From assembly GCA_028291405.1 (NCBI GenBank), contig JAQGID010000312.1:1-46402 (forward strand): a stretch of DNA of 46,402 bases, written 5' to 3'. Positions within the stretch are counted from its first letter, which is position 1, and the number at the start of each line of letters is the position of its first letter. Origin of the DNA: Rhodospirillales bacterium (GTDB taxonomy: Bacteria > Pseudomonadota > Alphaproteobacteria > ATCC43930 > CGMCC-115725). Shown here in pieces: positions 7,116 to 15,064 of this stretch. A program made the position numbers and the translations under genes. The notes under the pieces were generated by a model. That model saw only the letters and a list, made by a program, of their open reading frames with translations. It was not told the origin of the DNA and made no database searches.

Positions 7116-7173
7116 CGTCATCGATAGGCAAGTCGGTCGTTCGAGTCGAGGAGGCGGCGTGCAGGAGCAGGCG

Positions 7174-8601
7174 ATGGCGAGCGTGACCGGCAGCTTCCCG
7201 TTCGACGAGATGGGGGCGGTCGGCGATCCGCGGATGGCCTACGATCTGGTGCGGCAATGGCTGGGCGAGACGCCGGCCGCGGTGCTCGATCTCAAGCGGC
7301 GCGAGGCCGAGCTGCTGTTCCGCCGCATCGGCGTCACCTTCGCCGTCTATACCGACGGCGGCGATCCCGAGCGGCTCATTCCCTTCGACATCATCCCGCG
7401 CATCATCGACGCCAAGGAATGGCAGCGCCTGTCGCTCGGCCTGACGCAGCGCGTCCGCGCCCTCAACGCCTTCATCCGCGACGTCTATCACGAGCGCGAG
7501 ATCCTGCGCGCCGGCAAGATCCCCGAGGCGCTGATCCTCGCGAACGAAGCTTATCGCCCGCAGATGCGCGGGCTGCAGGCGCCGCACGACGTCTATACCC
7601 ACGTCTCCGGCATCGATCTCGTGCGCGTCGGGCCCGACGATTTCTACGTCCTCGAGGACAATTGCCGGACGCCCTCCGGCGTCTCCTACATGCTGGAGAA
7701 CCGCGAGGCGATGATGCGGCTCTTCCCCGAGCTCTTCGCCCGCCACCGCATCGCCCCGGTGGCGCGCTACCCCGAGGAGCTGCTGGCGACGCTGAAGTCG
7801 GTGGCGCCGCGCAACTGCGACGACGAGCCGGTCGTCGCCCTGCTGACGCCGGGCGCCTACAACTCCGCCTATTACGAGCATTCCTTCCTCGCCGACGAGA
7901 TGGGGATCGAGCTCGTCGAGGGCGCCGATCTCGTCGTCGAGGGCGACGTCGTCTACATGCGGACGACCCAGGGACGCCGCCGCGTCGACGTGCTCTACCG
8001 GCGGATCGACGACGACTATCTCGACCCGCTCGCCTTCCGGGCGGATTCGATGCTCGGCACGCCCGGCCTCTTCGGCGCCTATCGCGCCGGGAACGTCACG
8101 CTGGCGAATGCCACCGGCGCCGGCATCGCCGACGACAAATCGGTCTATCCCTACGTCCCGGCGATGATCCGCTTCTACCTCGGCGAGGAGCCGCTGCTCA
8201 GCAACGTGCCGACTTATTGCTGCGGCGAGAGCGACGATCTCGCCTATGTCCTCGCCAACATGGCCGAGCTCGTCGTCAAGGAGGCGCGGGGCTCCGGCGG
8301 CTACGGCATGCTGATCGGGCCGCAGTCGACGATCGCGCAGCGCCAGGAGTTCGCCGCCAAGCTGAATGCGCGGCCCGGCGACTATATCGCGCAGCCGACC
8401 TTGGCGCTCTCGACCTCGCCGACCTTCGTCGCCAGCGGCGTCGCACCGCGCCACGTCGATCTCCGCCCCTTCGTGCTGGTCGGCAAGGAGATCCAGATCG
8501 TCCCCGGCGGCCTCACCCGCGTCGCGCTGCGCGAGGGCTCGCTGGTCGTCAACTCGAGCCAGGGCGGCGGCACCAAGGACACGTGGGTCTTGGAAGAATG
8601 A
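7174..8601 (+). CDS. circularly permuted ATP-grasp protein (stand-alone, apparently active)
   Basis: A 475-residue circularly permuted ATP-grasp enzyme (DUF404/DUF407, COG2308 type). These are predicted amidoligases that form peptide-like bonds with ATP; no substrate is established. Likely active-site elements are intact: E161-D162-N163 in VLEDNCRTPSG, K369 in VVKEARGSGGYG with the glycine-rich loop 373-378, R431 in VDLRPFVLVG, and N460 in VVNSSQGGGTKD. ATG 7174 has AGGAG six bases upstream; GTG 7159 with GAGGAGG is also possible and would add five residues. It is first in an operon with alpha-E and Anbu genes. Compare the fused copy at 25810-28338, where these residues are lost. Confidence 0.9.
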   Translation: MASVTGSFPFDEMGAVGDPRMAYDLVRQWLGETPAAVLDLKRREAELLFRRIGVTFAVYTDGGDPERLIPFDIIPRIIDAKEWQRLSLGLTQRVRALNAFIRDVYHEREILRAGKIPEALILANEAYRPQMRGLQAPHDVYTHVSGIDLVRVGPDDFYVLEDNCRTPSGVSYMLENREAMMRLFPELFARHRIAPVARYPEELLATLKSVAPRNCDDEPVVALLTPGAYNSAYYEHSFLADEMGIELVEGADLVVEGDVVYMRTTQGRRRVDVLYRRIDDDYLDPLAFRADSMLGTPGLFGAYRAGNVTLANATGAGIADDKSVYPYVPAMIRFYLGEEPLLSNVPTYCCGESDDLAYVLANMAELVVKEARGSGGYGMLIGPQSTIAQRQEFAAKLNARPGDYIAQPTLALSTSPTFVASGVAPRHVDLRPFVLVGKEIQIVPGGLTRVALREGSLVVNSSQGGGTKDTWVLEE

Positions 8602-8641
8602 GACTTGTCGTGGAAGACAGTTCCGCCTGTTCACGTTCTTT

Positions 8642-8753
8642 CGTCATGCCCGGGCTTGACCCGGGCAACCACGTGTTGCCGCCAACGTCGGTCGCTGGAG
8701 AGACTCAGCCTGTCCCCACCGCGTGGATGGCCGGGTCAAGCCCGGCCATGACG
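8642..8753. repeat. palindromic REP-like intergenic repeat
   Basis: Two 32-base arms, 8642-8673 and 8722-8753, are inverted copies matching at 29 of 32 positions. The first begins CGTCATGCCCGGGCTTGACC and the second ends GGGTCAAGCCCGGCCATGACG minus its first base. Each arm is itself nearly palindromic around GGGCTTGACCCGGGC. This is a widespread type of intergenic repeat in Bradyrhizobium-like genomes. It lies inside an operon between the ATP-grasp and alpha-E genes and could form a large RNA stem affecting message stability or partial termination. Confidence 0.75.
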
Positions 8754-8800
8754 GGGTTGGGAAGCTTGGTGTTCAAAGACTCTCCGACGGACCTCCCGCG

Positions 8801-9745
8801 ATGCTGAGCCGCACCGCCGACAGTCTCTACTGGGTCGCCCGCTACATGGAACGCGCCGAGAACCTGGCGCGCATCCTCCAGGTCGGTCATCGCATGGCGA
8901 GCCTCGCCGGCTCGCTCGGCAATCCCAGCAACGAGTGGAGCTCGACGCTCGTCGCGGCGGGCTGCGAGCCCGGCTTCCTCGCCAAGCACAAGGCGGCGAC
9001 GGCGGCGACGGTGATCGACTATCTGGCGCGCGACCCCGAGAACCCGTCCAGCGTGCTCTCCTGCCTCGAGACGGCGCGGCGCAACGCCCGGGCGGTGCGC
9101 ACCGCGCTCACCGTCGACATGTGGAGCGCGCTCAACGACACCTGGCTGAAGATCCGCAGCTTCGGCTCCGAGTCCTTCGAGCCGGCGCGGGTCGGCGATT
9201 TCCTCGACTGGGTCAAGGAGCGCTCGCAGCTCTTCACCGGCGCCTATGAGACGACGATGCTGCGCAACGATGCGTATCATTTCACCCGGCTCGGCACCTT
9301 CGTCGAGCGCGCCGACAACACCGCCCGCATCCTCGACGTCAAATATCACGTGCTGCTGCCGCAGCACGAAGGCGTCGGCGGCGCGCTCGACTACTACCAG
9401 TGGCAGGCGATCCTCGCGTCGGTCTCGGCGCTGCGCTCCTATCACTGGGTCTATCACGAGCGGCTCAACCCGCGGCTGGTCGCCGAGTTCATGATCCTGC
9501 GCGACGAGATGCCGCGCTCGCTCCTCGCCTGCTTCGAGCAGATCACCGCGCTGCTCGACCTCATCGCCAATGCCGACGGCGGCAAGCGCGGCGAATGCCA
9601 CCGTCTCGCCGGCGAGATCCACGCCCGGCTGCGCTACGGCCAGATCCGCCAGATCATGAATTCCGGCCTGCACGAGTTCCTTACCGAGTTCATCGAGCGC
9701 TCGGGCGTCCTTGGAAATGCCATCGGCAGCCAGTATCTCATCTGA
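8801..9745 (+). CDS. alpha-E domain protein (DUF403)
   Basis: A 314-residue all-helical alpha-E protein (COG2307). It begins MLSRTADSLYWVARYMERAE, the characteristic start with the R-Y-x-E-R-A-E-N pattern, and has a second R/E-rich helix TRLGTFVERADNTARILDVK. Alpha-E proteins occur next to or fused with circularly permuted ATP-grasp domains and are thought to work with them; their biochemical activity is unproven. ATG 8801 is chosen because the family begins there; a longer in-frame reading from 8723 translates the upstream palindromic repeat and is rejected. Anbu follows after 35 bases. Confidence 0.9.
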   Translation: MLSRTADSLYWVARYMERAENLARILQVGHRMASLAGSLGNPSNEWSSTLVAAGCEPGFLAKHKAATAATVIDYLARDPENPSSVLSCLETARRNARAVRTALTVDMWSALNDTWLKIRSFGSESFEPARVGDFLDWVKERSQLFTGAYETTMLRNDAYHFTRLGTFVERADNTARILDVKYHVLLPQHEGVGGALDYYQWQAILASVSALRSYHWVYHERLNPRLVAEFMILRDEMPRSLLACFEQITALLDLIANADGGKRGECHRLAGEIHARLRYGQIRQIMNSGLHEFLTEFIERSGVLGNAIGSQYLI

Positions 9746-9780
9746 ACGTTTGCGATGATGAGGACAGGATCGGTGACCAC

Positions 9781-10536
9781 ATGACCTATTGCGTCGGCTT
9801 ACGCCTCAACGAAGGCCTGGTCATGCTGTCCGACACGCGGACCAACGCTGGCGTCGACAACATCTCGACTTTCTGCAAGATGCACGTCTTCGAGGCGCCG
9901 GGGGACCGGGTCATCACGCTGCTGACCGCCGGCAATTTGGCGCTCTCGCAGTCGGTCGTGACCTTGCTGAAGGAGGGCATCGACAGCGAGCACGGCGTCG
10001 AGACGATGTTCAACGTGCCCAGCATGTTCCGCGCGGCGCAGCTCGTCGGCGCGGCGATCCGGCAGGTCTACAAGATCGACGGCGAGGCGTTGAAGGAGCA
10101 GGATTTCTCGTTCGACGTCTCGATTCTGCTCGGCGGCCAGATCAAGGGCCGCGGCATGCGGCTCTTCCAGATCTACTCGGCCGGCAATTTCATCGAGGCG
10201 ACGAACGACACGCCGTTCCTGCAGATCGGCGAGCACAAATACGGAAAGCCGATCCTGGACCGCGCGGCGCGGGCGGAGACCGAGCTCTACGACGGCGTCA
10301 AGCTCGCGCTGGTCTCGATGGATTCGACGCTGCGCAGCAATCTGCGGGTCGGGTTGCCGATCGATCTCCTGGTCTATCGCCGCGACGCGCTGTGCATCGA
10401 CCTGCGCCGCCGCCTGACCGAGGACGACCCCTATTTCAAGATGATCCGCGAGCGCTGGTCCGAGGCATTGCGCGACGCCTACCGCGCCATGCCCCGGCCG
10501 TCGTGGCCCGAGCTTCAGCCTTCGCCGAAGCCATAG
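9781..10536 (+). CDS. Anbu, proteasome-like N-terminal nucleophile peptidase
   Basis: A 251-residue bacterial proteasome-type protease. The start MTYCVGLRLNEGLVMLSDTR is that of Anbu: removal of Met exposes Thr as the N-terminal nucleophile, with D17 (LSDTRTN) and K32 (STFCKMHVF) as supporting catalytic residues in processed numbering. The remainder fits the family (SFDVSILLGGQIKGRG, RLFQIYSAGNFIEA). Anbu forms ring or lock-washer oligomers related to HslV, but its peptidase substrates are unknown. Its linkage here to ATP-grasp and alpha-E genes is the known conserved association. The gene ends 22 bases inside the convergent RraA-like gene. Confidence 0.92.
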   Translation: MTYCVGLRLNEGLVMLSDTRTNAGVDNISTFCKMHVFEAPGDRVITLLTAGNLALSQSVVTLLKEGIDSEHGVETMFNVPSMFRAAQLVGAAIRQVYKIDGEALKEQDFSFDVSILLGGQIKGRGMRLFQIYSAGNFIEATNDTPFLQIGEHKYGKPILDRAARAETELYDGVKLALVSMDSTLRSNLRVGLPIDLLVYRRDALCIDLRRRLTEDDPYFKMIRERWSEALRDAYRAMPRPSWPELQPSPKP

Positions 10537-11141
10537 AGATCGATGGTGCGCTCGCCGGCGCGGATGCGGCGGATCTTCTCGGTCTCGTCGGCGACGCGCT
10601 TGTCGGAGGCGTCGAGCACGTCGGCGACACTTGCGCTGGGGATCGCGACGACGCCGTCGACGTCGCCGACGATGAGATCGCCGGCCGCGACCGTGACCTC
10701 ACCGATCCGGACCGGCTGGCCGTTCCAGGCGATCGCGCCGCGGTCCTTGCCGGTGCCGCGGATCGCGATGCCGCGGGAGAACACCGGGAAGTCGGCGGTC
10801 GCGAGCTGCGCCGCGTCCCGGACCCCGCCGTCGATGACGAGGCCGCCGAGCTTGCGGGCCATCGCCGCCTCGTTGAGGATCTCGCCCCAATAGCCGGCCT
10901 CGTAGCCGCCGCTGACGTAGACGACGAGGATGTCGCCCGGCGCCGCCTTATAGAGGGCGCGGTGGATCCAGAGATTGTCGATCGCCGGGACATGGACGGT
11001 GAAGGCGGGGCCGGCCAACGTCCATGTCGGCACCACCGGCTTGATCGCCGCCGGCAGCGCGCCGATGCGGCCCGCCGCCTCGTGCAGCGTCGCGCTGCCG
11101 AGCTTGCGGCCGCGCTCGATCTGGTCCTTGGTGAGGCTCAC
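10515..11141 (-). CDS. RraA / HMG-aldolase family protein, paralogue 1
   Basis: A 208-residue RraA-like protein, the family that includes 4-hydroxy-4-methyl-2-oxoglutarate/4-carboxy-4-hydroxy-2-oxoadipate aldolase and the RNase E inhibitor RraA. The signature is GGLVIDGGVRDAAQL; Arg and Asp of the RD pair that bind substrate and divalent metal are present, but the acidic residue three positions after the Asp is Gln. GDLIVGDVDGVVAIP closes the core. It is the last of three tandem paralogues; its start overlaps the previous stop by four bases (ATGA), so they are co-translated. Catabolic context favours an aldolase or decarboxylase role over RNase E control. Confidence 0.85.
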   Translation of the reverse strand: MSLTKDQIERGRKLGSATLHEAAGRIGALPAAIKPVVPTWTLAGPAFTVHVPAIDNLWIHRALYKAAPGDILVVYVSGGYEAGYWGEILNEAAMARKLGGLVIDGGVRDAAQLATADFPVFSRGIAIRGTGKDRGAIAWNGQPVRIGEVTVAAGDLIVGDVDGVVAIPSASVADVLDASDKRVADETEKIRRIRAGERTIDLYGFGEG

Positions 11142-11800
11142 TTCTTCGCATCCTCGCGGCGCTGCAGCTCATGATACTTCATCTGCTTGCGCGCCTCGTC
11201 GAGCCGCATGCCGGAGGCGACCATGTCGCGGATCTTGGCCTCGGCGACCTCGATCGCCTCGGCGACCCGAAGCACGTCCTCCTCGCGCTCCTTGGGGATG
11301 CAGATGACGCCGTCGGAATCGCCGCGCAGCAGGTCGCCTGGGCAGACCCGCGCATCGCCGATGTTGACGGGCACGTTCATCTGCTCGACCTGGACGCGGT
11401 CCTTGCCGGTCCGCATCGAATAGCTGCGGCTGTAGATCGGATATCCCAGCTCGAGCGCCAGCGAGGTGTCGCGGCAGGGCCCGTCGATGACCGTGCCGGC
11501 GACGCCGCGCTTGTTCGCCATATAGGTCAGGATGTCGCCCCAGACGGTGGCGTTCTCGCGGCCGCCGTTGTCGAGCACGACGACGTCGCCCGGGGTGATG
11601 TCGTCGATGTAGTCGCCGACCGTGCCCGGCGTCGCGCCGGCCGGTCCGTAAAGGATCGTGAAGGCGCGGCCGGCGAGGCGGAACTTGTGGTCGAGCGGCT
11701 TGATCCCGAGGCACTGGCCGGGAATGCCCAGGCGGTCGAGCGCGTCGCTCAACGTCGCGGTGTCGATCTTGGCGACGCGTTCTACGTTCTTGTCGGTCAT
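11138..11800 (-). CDS. RraA / HMG-aldolase family protein, paralogue 2
   Basis: A 220-residue member of the same family with VAGTVIDGPCRDTSLALELG as the signature segment. The RD pair is present, but the residue that is acidic in known HMG/CHA aldolases (RD-x2-E/D) is Leu. GDLLRGDSDGVICIPKE is the usual GDxDGVxxIP element. A helical C-terminal tail of about 35 residues (MRLDEARKQMKYHELQ) extends beyond paralogue 1. It lies between paralogues 1 and 3, overlapping the first by four bases and 12 bases after the third. RraA-fold proteins are trimers with interface active sites, so this copy may contribute to a hetero-oligomer. Confidence 0.85.
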   Translation of the reverse strand: MTDKNVERVAKIDTATLSDALDRLGIPGQCLGIKPLDHKFRLAGRAFTILYGPAGATPGTVGDYIDDITPGDVVVLDNGGRENATVWGDILTYMANKRGVAGTVIDGPCRDTSLALELGYPIYSRSYSMRTGKDRVQVEQMNVPVNIGDARVCPGDLLRGDSDGVICIPKEREEDVLRVAEAIEVAEAKIRDMVASGMRLDEARKQMKYHELQRREDAKK

Positions 11801-11812
11801 CGCAGCGTTTCC

Positions 11813-12472
11813 CTATTTATGTCCCAGCATCTTTTCATAGTCGGCGCCCATGACCGTGCCGATCGGCTGACCGGAAAGGGTGGCCTTCGCCATCGCCGCC
11901 TCGCGGGCGGCGATCTGCTCGGCGGTGTCGACCACGCGCTCGATCTCGGCAGCCTTGACGAAGACGACGCAGCTGCTGTCGGCGACGACATAGTCGCCGG
12001 CCGATACCATGAACTCGCCGATCTGCACGGGCTCGCCGGTCGCGACCTCGACGATGCGGCCGCGCGCCGTCCGCGCCGTCGCCGAGCGCGAATAGACCGG
12101 AAAGCCGAGTTCGAACGCCTCGTCGACGTCGCGGGCCGGGCCGTCGACGATGACGCCGCTCAGCCCTTTGACGCGCGCGCCGGTCGACAGGATGCCGCCC
12201 CAGCCGGCCGCCTCGAGCCCGGTGCGCTGCTCGACGACGATGACGTCGCCAGGATCGGCGGCCTCGATCGCTGTCGTGCAGAGATGCTTGGCGGCGGTGA
12301 CGCCGGGCGTCGCGATGCCGAGCTTGACAGTGCGGACCCGACCGGCGATGCGCTGGCGCACCGAGCGCGCCGCGAGGCCGCCGACCGCGCCGGCGAGACC
12401 GTGGCGGTCGAGCGCGTCGGAGACGGCGCAGGTGTCGAGCCGGCGCAGGCGGACGAGGATGTCTTCGGCCAT
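11813..12472 (-). CDS. RraA / HMG-aldolase family protein, paralogue 3 (first in operon)
   Basis: A 219-residue family member with GVIVDGPARDVDEAFELGFP. This is the only one of the three with the complete RD-x2-E pattern, so it is the best candidate for an active metal-dependent aldolase. In the usual GDxDGV position it has GDYVVADSSCVVFV, so that element diverges instead. The three paralogues differ greatly in sequence, which argues against recent duplication. It is the first gene of the minus-strand operon; a promoter candidate lies at 12558-12584. HMG/CHA aldolase is the last step of protocatechuate or gallate meta-cleavage, but no other enzyme of that route is visible here. Confidence 0.85.
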   Translation of the reverse strand: MAEDILVRLRRLDTCAVSDALDRHGLAGAVGGLAARSVRQRIAGRVRTVKLGIATPGVTAAKHLCTTAIEAADPGDVIVVEQRTGLEAAGWGGILSTGARVKGLSGVIVDGPARDVDEAFELGFPVYSRSATARTARGRIVEVATGEPVQIGEFMVSAGDYVVADSSCVVFVKAAEIERVVDTAEQIAAREAAMAKATLSGQPIGTVMGADYEKMLGHK

Positions 12473-12557
12473 GTCAGTGCCTCATGCTATGCCGCTGCCC
12501 AGCGGCGCGAAGATGGCGATGCGAAACGCCCGACTTGCCGCTTCGCGAGGGAGCGAA

Positions 12558-12584
12558 ATGATAATAAATCAGGATCCTTGTCAA
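12558..12584 (-). promoter_or_regulatory. candidate promoter of the RraA operon
   Basis: On the minus strand TTGACA (12584-12579) is followed after 15 bases by TATCAT (12563-12558), five of six matches to the -10 consensus. The spacer is two bases shorter than ideal. The -10 overlaps an imperfect dyad TGATAATAAATCA (12559-12571) that could be an operator. The AT-rich patch is unique in this 276-base divergent region. The site fits the gene start at 12472 with a leader of about 80 bases. Confidence 0.45.
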
Positions 12585-12748
12585 CGCCTTGCTCGCCGCG
12601 GGTTTCCGGCTGGAAATGCCGGGGACGCCTTGGGCGCAGGCCCACCGGCGAATTGATTTTCCGGCGCGGTTCTGCCAGCCTCTTTGTCCGGGGAACGATG
12701 GGCGCGCGCCCACGCTGCCGTAAAGTCGCGCAAGAATGAGGTCATTTG

Positions 12749-13243
12749 ATGAGCGAGCTGCCCGAACTGTCGCGCAATTTCCGCGAGGCGATGCGGCGGC
12801 TGGCCGCGACGGTGAACGTCGTGACGGCGCGGAGCGGTGATCGCTGCCTCGGCATGACGGCGACCGCCGTCACCTCGCTGTCGATGGACCCCGTCAGCGC
12901 CCTAGTCTGCGTCAACCGGACGGCCGAGATTCATGGCATCCTGACCGAAGGCGCGCCGTTCCGGATCAACCTGCTCGCGGCGCGACCGGATCACGAGCAG
13001 ATCTCCGGCGTCTTCAGCCACCCGCTCGTCAAGGGACATGAGCGCTTCAAGACTGGCGATTGGGACATGGAGGCGGCGGGCGGTCCGCGGCTGCGCGATG
13101 CGCGCGCCTCGCTGCTCTGCATCGTCGGCGGTAAGCTCGACTACGGCACGCATACCGTGATCGCCGGCACGATCACCGACGTCGAGCTCGGCCCCGAGGC
13201 GCAAACCCTGGTCTATTACGACGGGCGGTACGCGACGGCCTGA
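12749..13243 (+). CDS. flavin reductase family protein (FMN-binding split barrel)
   Basis: A 164-residue flavin reductase-like protein (HpaC/NtaB type). It has the family core: NFREAMRRLAATVNVVTARS, LGMTATAVTSLSMDPVSALV, VNRTAEIHG and FRINLLAA, then LLCIVGGKLDYGTHTVIAGT, in which the G-T-H is typical of the NAD(P)H-flavin reductases of two-component monooxygenases. It would supply reduced FMN or FAD to a partner oxygenase. The luciferase-like monooxygenase at 20169-21347 is one possible partner; the FAD monooxygenase nearby reduces its own flavin. ATG 12749 has GAGG seven bases upstream and is preferred over the TTG before it. The class II aldolase follows 22 bases later. Confidence 0.85.
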   Translation: MSELPELSRNFREAMRRLAATVNVVTARSGDRCLGMTATAVTSLSMDPVSALVCVNRTAEIHGILTEGAPFRINLLAARPDHEQISGVFSHPLVKGHERFKTGDWDMEAAGGPRLRDARASLLCIVGGKLDYGTHTVIAGTITDVELGPEAQTLVYYDGRYATA

Positions 13244-13265
13244 ACGGCGCCGACGGGAGGACGCC

Positions 13266-14036
13266 ATGCGACTGGCCAATGTGTCGGAGGCGATGGCGGT
13301 CGAGCAGCAGCTGCGCATCGAGTTGGCGGCGGCCTATCGGTTGATCGATCATTTCGGCTGGACGACATTGATCTTCAATCACCTGACGATGCGCGTCCCC
13401 GGCCCGACGCGGCAGTTCCTCATCAATCCCTTCGGCCTGCGGTACGACGAGATCACCGCTTCCAGCCTCGTCAAGATCGCGATCGACGGCGAGATCGTCG
13501 AGCCCGGCAGCGGCGAATTCGGCAGGACGATCAACCCGGCCGGCTGGGTCATTCACCGCGCCATCCACCAGGCCCGCGACGACGCGCATTGCGTCATGCA
13601 CACCCACACGATCGCCGGCTCGGCCGTCTCGGCCCTGGAGTGCGGCCTCCTGCCGGTGACGCTCGAATCCATGGGCTTCATCGGAAAGGTCGGCTACCAC
13701 GACTACGAAGGCGTCACCGTCGAGGACGACGAGGGGCCGCGGCTGGTCGCGGACATCGGCGACAGCAATGTCCTGATCCTGCGCAATCACGGGCTGCTGG
13801 TCGCCGGCAAGACGGTCGGCGAGGCCTTCTACCGGCTCTTCAACCTCGAGCGCGCCTGCCAAGTCCAGATCGCCGCGATGTCCGCCGGCAGCAAGCTGGT
13901 GCAGCCGACGCCAAGCGTCTTCGGCAATTCGCGGCGCCAGCAAGGCCAGACGACCGCCGGCCTGCCGAATGCCGAGCGCGCCTTCCGCGCCTTCATGCGG
14001 CTGATGGACGAGAAGGATCCGTCGTACCGGGAGTGA
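13266..14036 (+). CDS. class II aldolase/adducin family protein
   Basis: A 256-residue class II aldolase/adducin domain. Zinc ligands are visible: H112 and H114 in VMHTHTIAG and H175 in ILRNHGLLVAG; the N-terminal FNHLTMRVPG, with the substrate-phosphate region of true sugar-phosphate aldolases replaced by INPFGLRYDEITA, is typical of the large subgroup of unknown substrate. The catalytic Glu usual in fuculose-phosphate aldolase is not obvious. GGGAGG six bases before ATG 13266 supports the start. It is likely co-transcribed with the flavin reductase and lies 12 bases from the convergent lyase-family gene. A decarboxylase or aldolase role in a degradative path is an inference. Confidence 0.85.
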   Translation: MRLANVSEAMAVEQQLRIELAAAYRLIDHFGWTTLIFNHLTMRVPGPTRQFLINPFGLRYDEITASSLVKIAIDGEIVEPGSGEFGRTINPAGWVIHRAIHQARDDAHCVMHTHTIAGSAVSALECGLLPVTLESMGFIGKVGYHDYEGVTVEDDEGPRLVADIGDSNVLILRNHGLLVAGKTVGEAFYRLFNLERACQVQIAAMSAGSKLVQPTPSVFGNSRRQQGQTTAGLPNAERAFRAFMRLMDEKDPSYRE

Positions 14037-14048
14037 CGCCGGCGAAGA

Positions 14049-15038
14049 CTATTCCTTCTCGGCGGGAGTCTGCGTCTCGGCGAACGCCGTCTTGTGCCCC
14101 CAGGTATTCGCGTAGTCGCGCTGTGCCTCGGCCGTCAGGAACTTGTCCTCGATCTCGCGGACCTTGCCGATGTCGACCAGCTGGCGGAAATCGGGGCGGC
14201 CCCATTTACTTCGGCTGGCGCGGACCGCCCAGTCGTCGAGCGCGACGCCGCCGCGTTCCTTGAGATCGCTCAGCGTCTCCCAGGCACCTTGCAGGCCGGA
14301 GGTCGCGGCGCAGACCGGGTAGAGGATGATGCGCAACCCGAGCGCCTCGTATTCCTCGCTGGTCGGCGGCTTCTCGGTATCGCCGCCCCAGATCGCCAGG
14401 ACCGGCGCCGGCGTCTCGGCGCAGACCTTGCGCAGCTGCTCGCGGGTCTGCACCGAGTTCAGCCAGATGAGATCGGCGCCGCCTTCCTTGGCGTAGCCGA
14501 TGCAGCGGCGCAGCGTCTCCTCGAAGCTGCCGCCCTCGGCGCCCAGCGTGTCGACGCGGGCGCAGATGACGAATTCCGGATCGAGCGCGTCGCGCGCCGC
14601 GACGGCGGCGCGGATCTTGCCGACCGCCTCATCGTAGGGGATGCAGCGGCGGCCTGCGAGGGTGCTGGATTTCTTCGGCGCCTCCTGGTCCTCGATCTGC
14701 ATCGCCGCGACGCCGGTGCGAATCACCTCCTGCACGGCGTAGTAGACGTTGACGGCGTTGCCGAAGCCGGTGTCGGCGTCGATCAGGATCGGGATGTCGG
14801 CGCGGGCCGCCATGTGACGGGCATGATCGGCGAGATCCCGCAGCCCGATGATGCCGTTATCGGGAACGCCGTAGAGAAACGCAGAGAGCTGCGAGCCGGC
14901 GAGGAAGAAGGTCTCGAAGCCCGCCTGCTGCGCCAGCCGCGCGTAGAGCGGACTGAAGCCGCCGGGCATCACGGTCAGAGTCTTGCGGCTCAGGATCTCG
15001 CGGAACGTGCGCCGCTTGACGCGGACGGGATCTTCCAT
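14049..15038 (-). CDS. isocitrate lyase/PEP mutase family protein with atypical active-site loop
   Basis: A 329-residue TIM-barrel protein of the isocitrate lyase/phosphoenolpyruvate mutase superfamily. Metal-binding motifs are present: LIDADTGFGNAVNV and AAMQIEDQ, and the ARVDTLGAEGG strand. The catalytic loop, K-[KR]-C-G-H in lyases, reads PKKSSTLAGRR here, so Cys-Gly-His is replaced by Ser-Ser-Thr; this is closer to the PKxNS loop of PEP mutase and phosphonopyruvate hydrolase, although not the same. It is therefore unlikely to be a classical isocitrate, methylisocitrate or dimethylmalate lyase. It lies 26 bases downstream of the FAD monooxygenase gene on the same strand, forming a two-gene operon. 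Confidence 0.8.
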   Translation of the reverse strand: MEDPVRVKRRTFREILSRKTLTVMPGGFSPLYARLAQQAGFETFFLAGSQLSAFLYGVPDNGIIGLRDLADHARHMAARADIPILIDADTGFGNAVNVYYAVQEVIRTGVAAMQIEDQEAPKKSSTLAGRRCIPYDEAVGKIRAAVAARDALDPEFVICARVDTLGAEGGSFEETLRRCIGYAKEGGADLIWLNSVQTREQLRKVCAETPAPVLAIWGGDTEKPPTSEEYEALGLRIILYPVCAATSGLQGAWETLSDLKERGGVALDDWAVRASRSKWGRPDFRQLVDIGKVREIEDKFLTAEAQRDYANTWGHKTAFAETQTPAEKE

Positions 15039-15064
15039 GGAACGTCTCCTCCGATTGCCTTTTT

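Larger units (their letters stand above)
6795..7158. other. 364-base intergenic region upstream of the Anbu operon
   Basis: This region has no credible gene. It contains two notable elements listed separately: an inverted repeat at 6958-6982 and a sigma-54-type promoter at 7099-7115. Long open frames that run through it are the result of high GC. Confidence 0.5.

Noticed and set aside
6976-8634. 552-residue minus-strand frame over the ATP-grasp gene
   Set aside because: A shadow of the high-GC coding strand; composition (Asp/Val/Arg/Gly repeats) is typical of antisense reading and no motif is present.
11171-12739. 522-residue plus-strand frame over the RraA genes
   Set aside because: Antisense shadow of three clear RraA-family genes.
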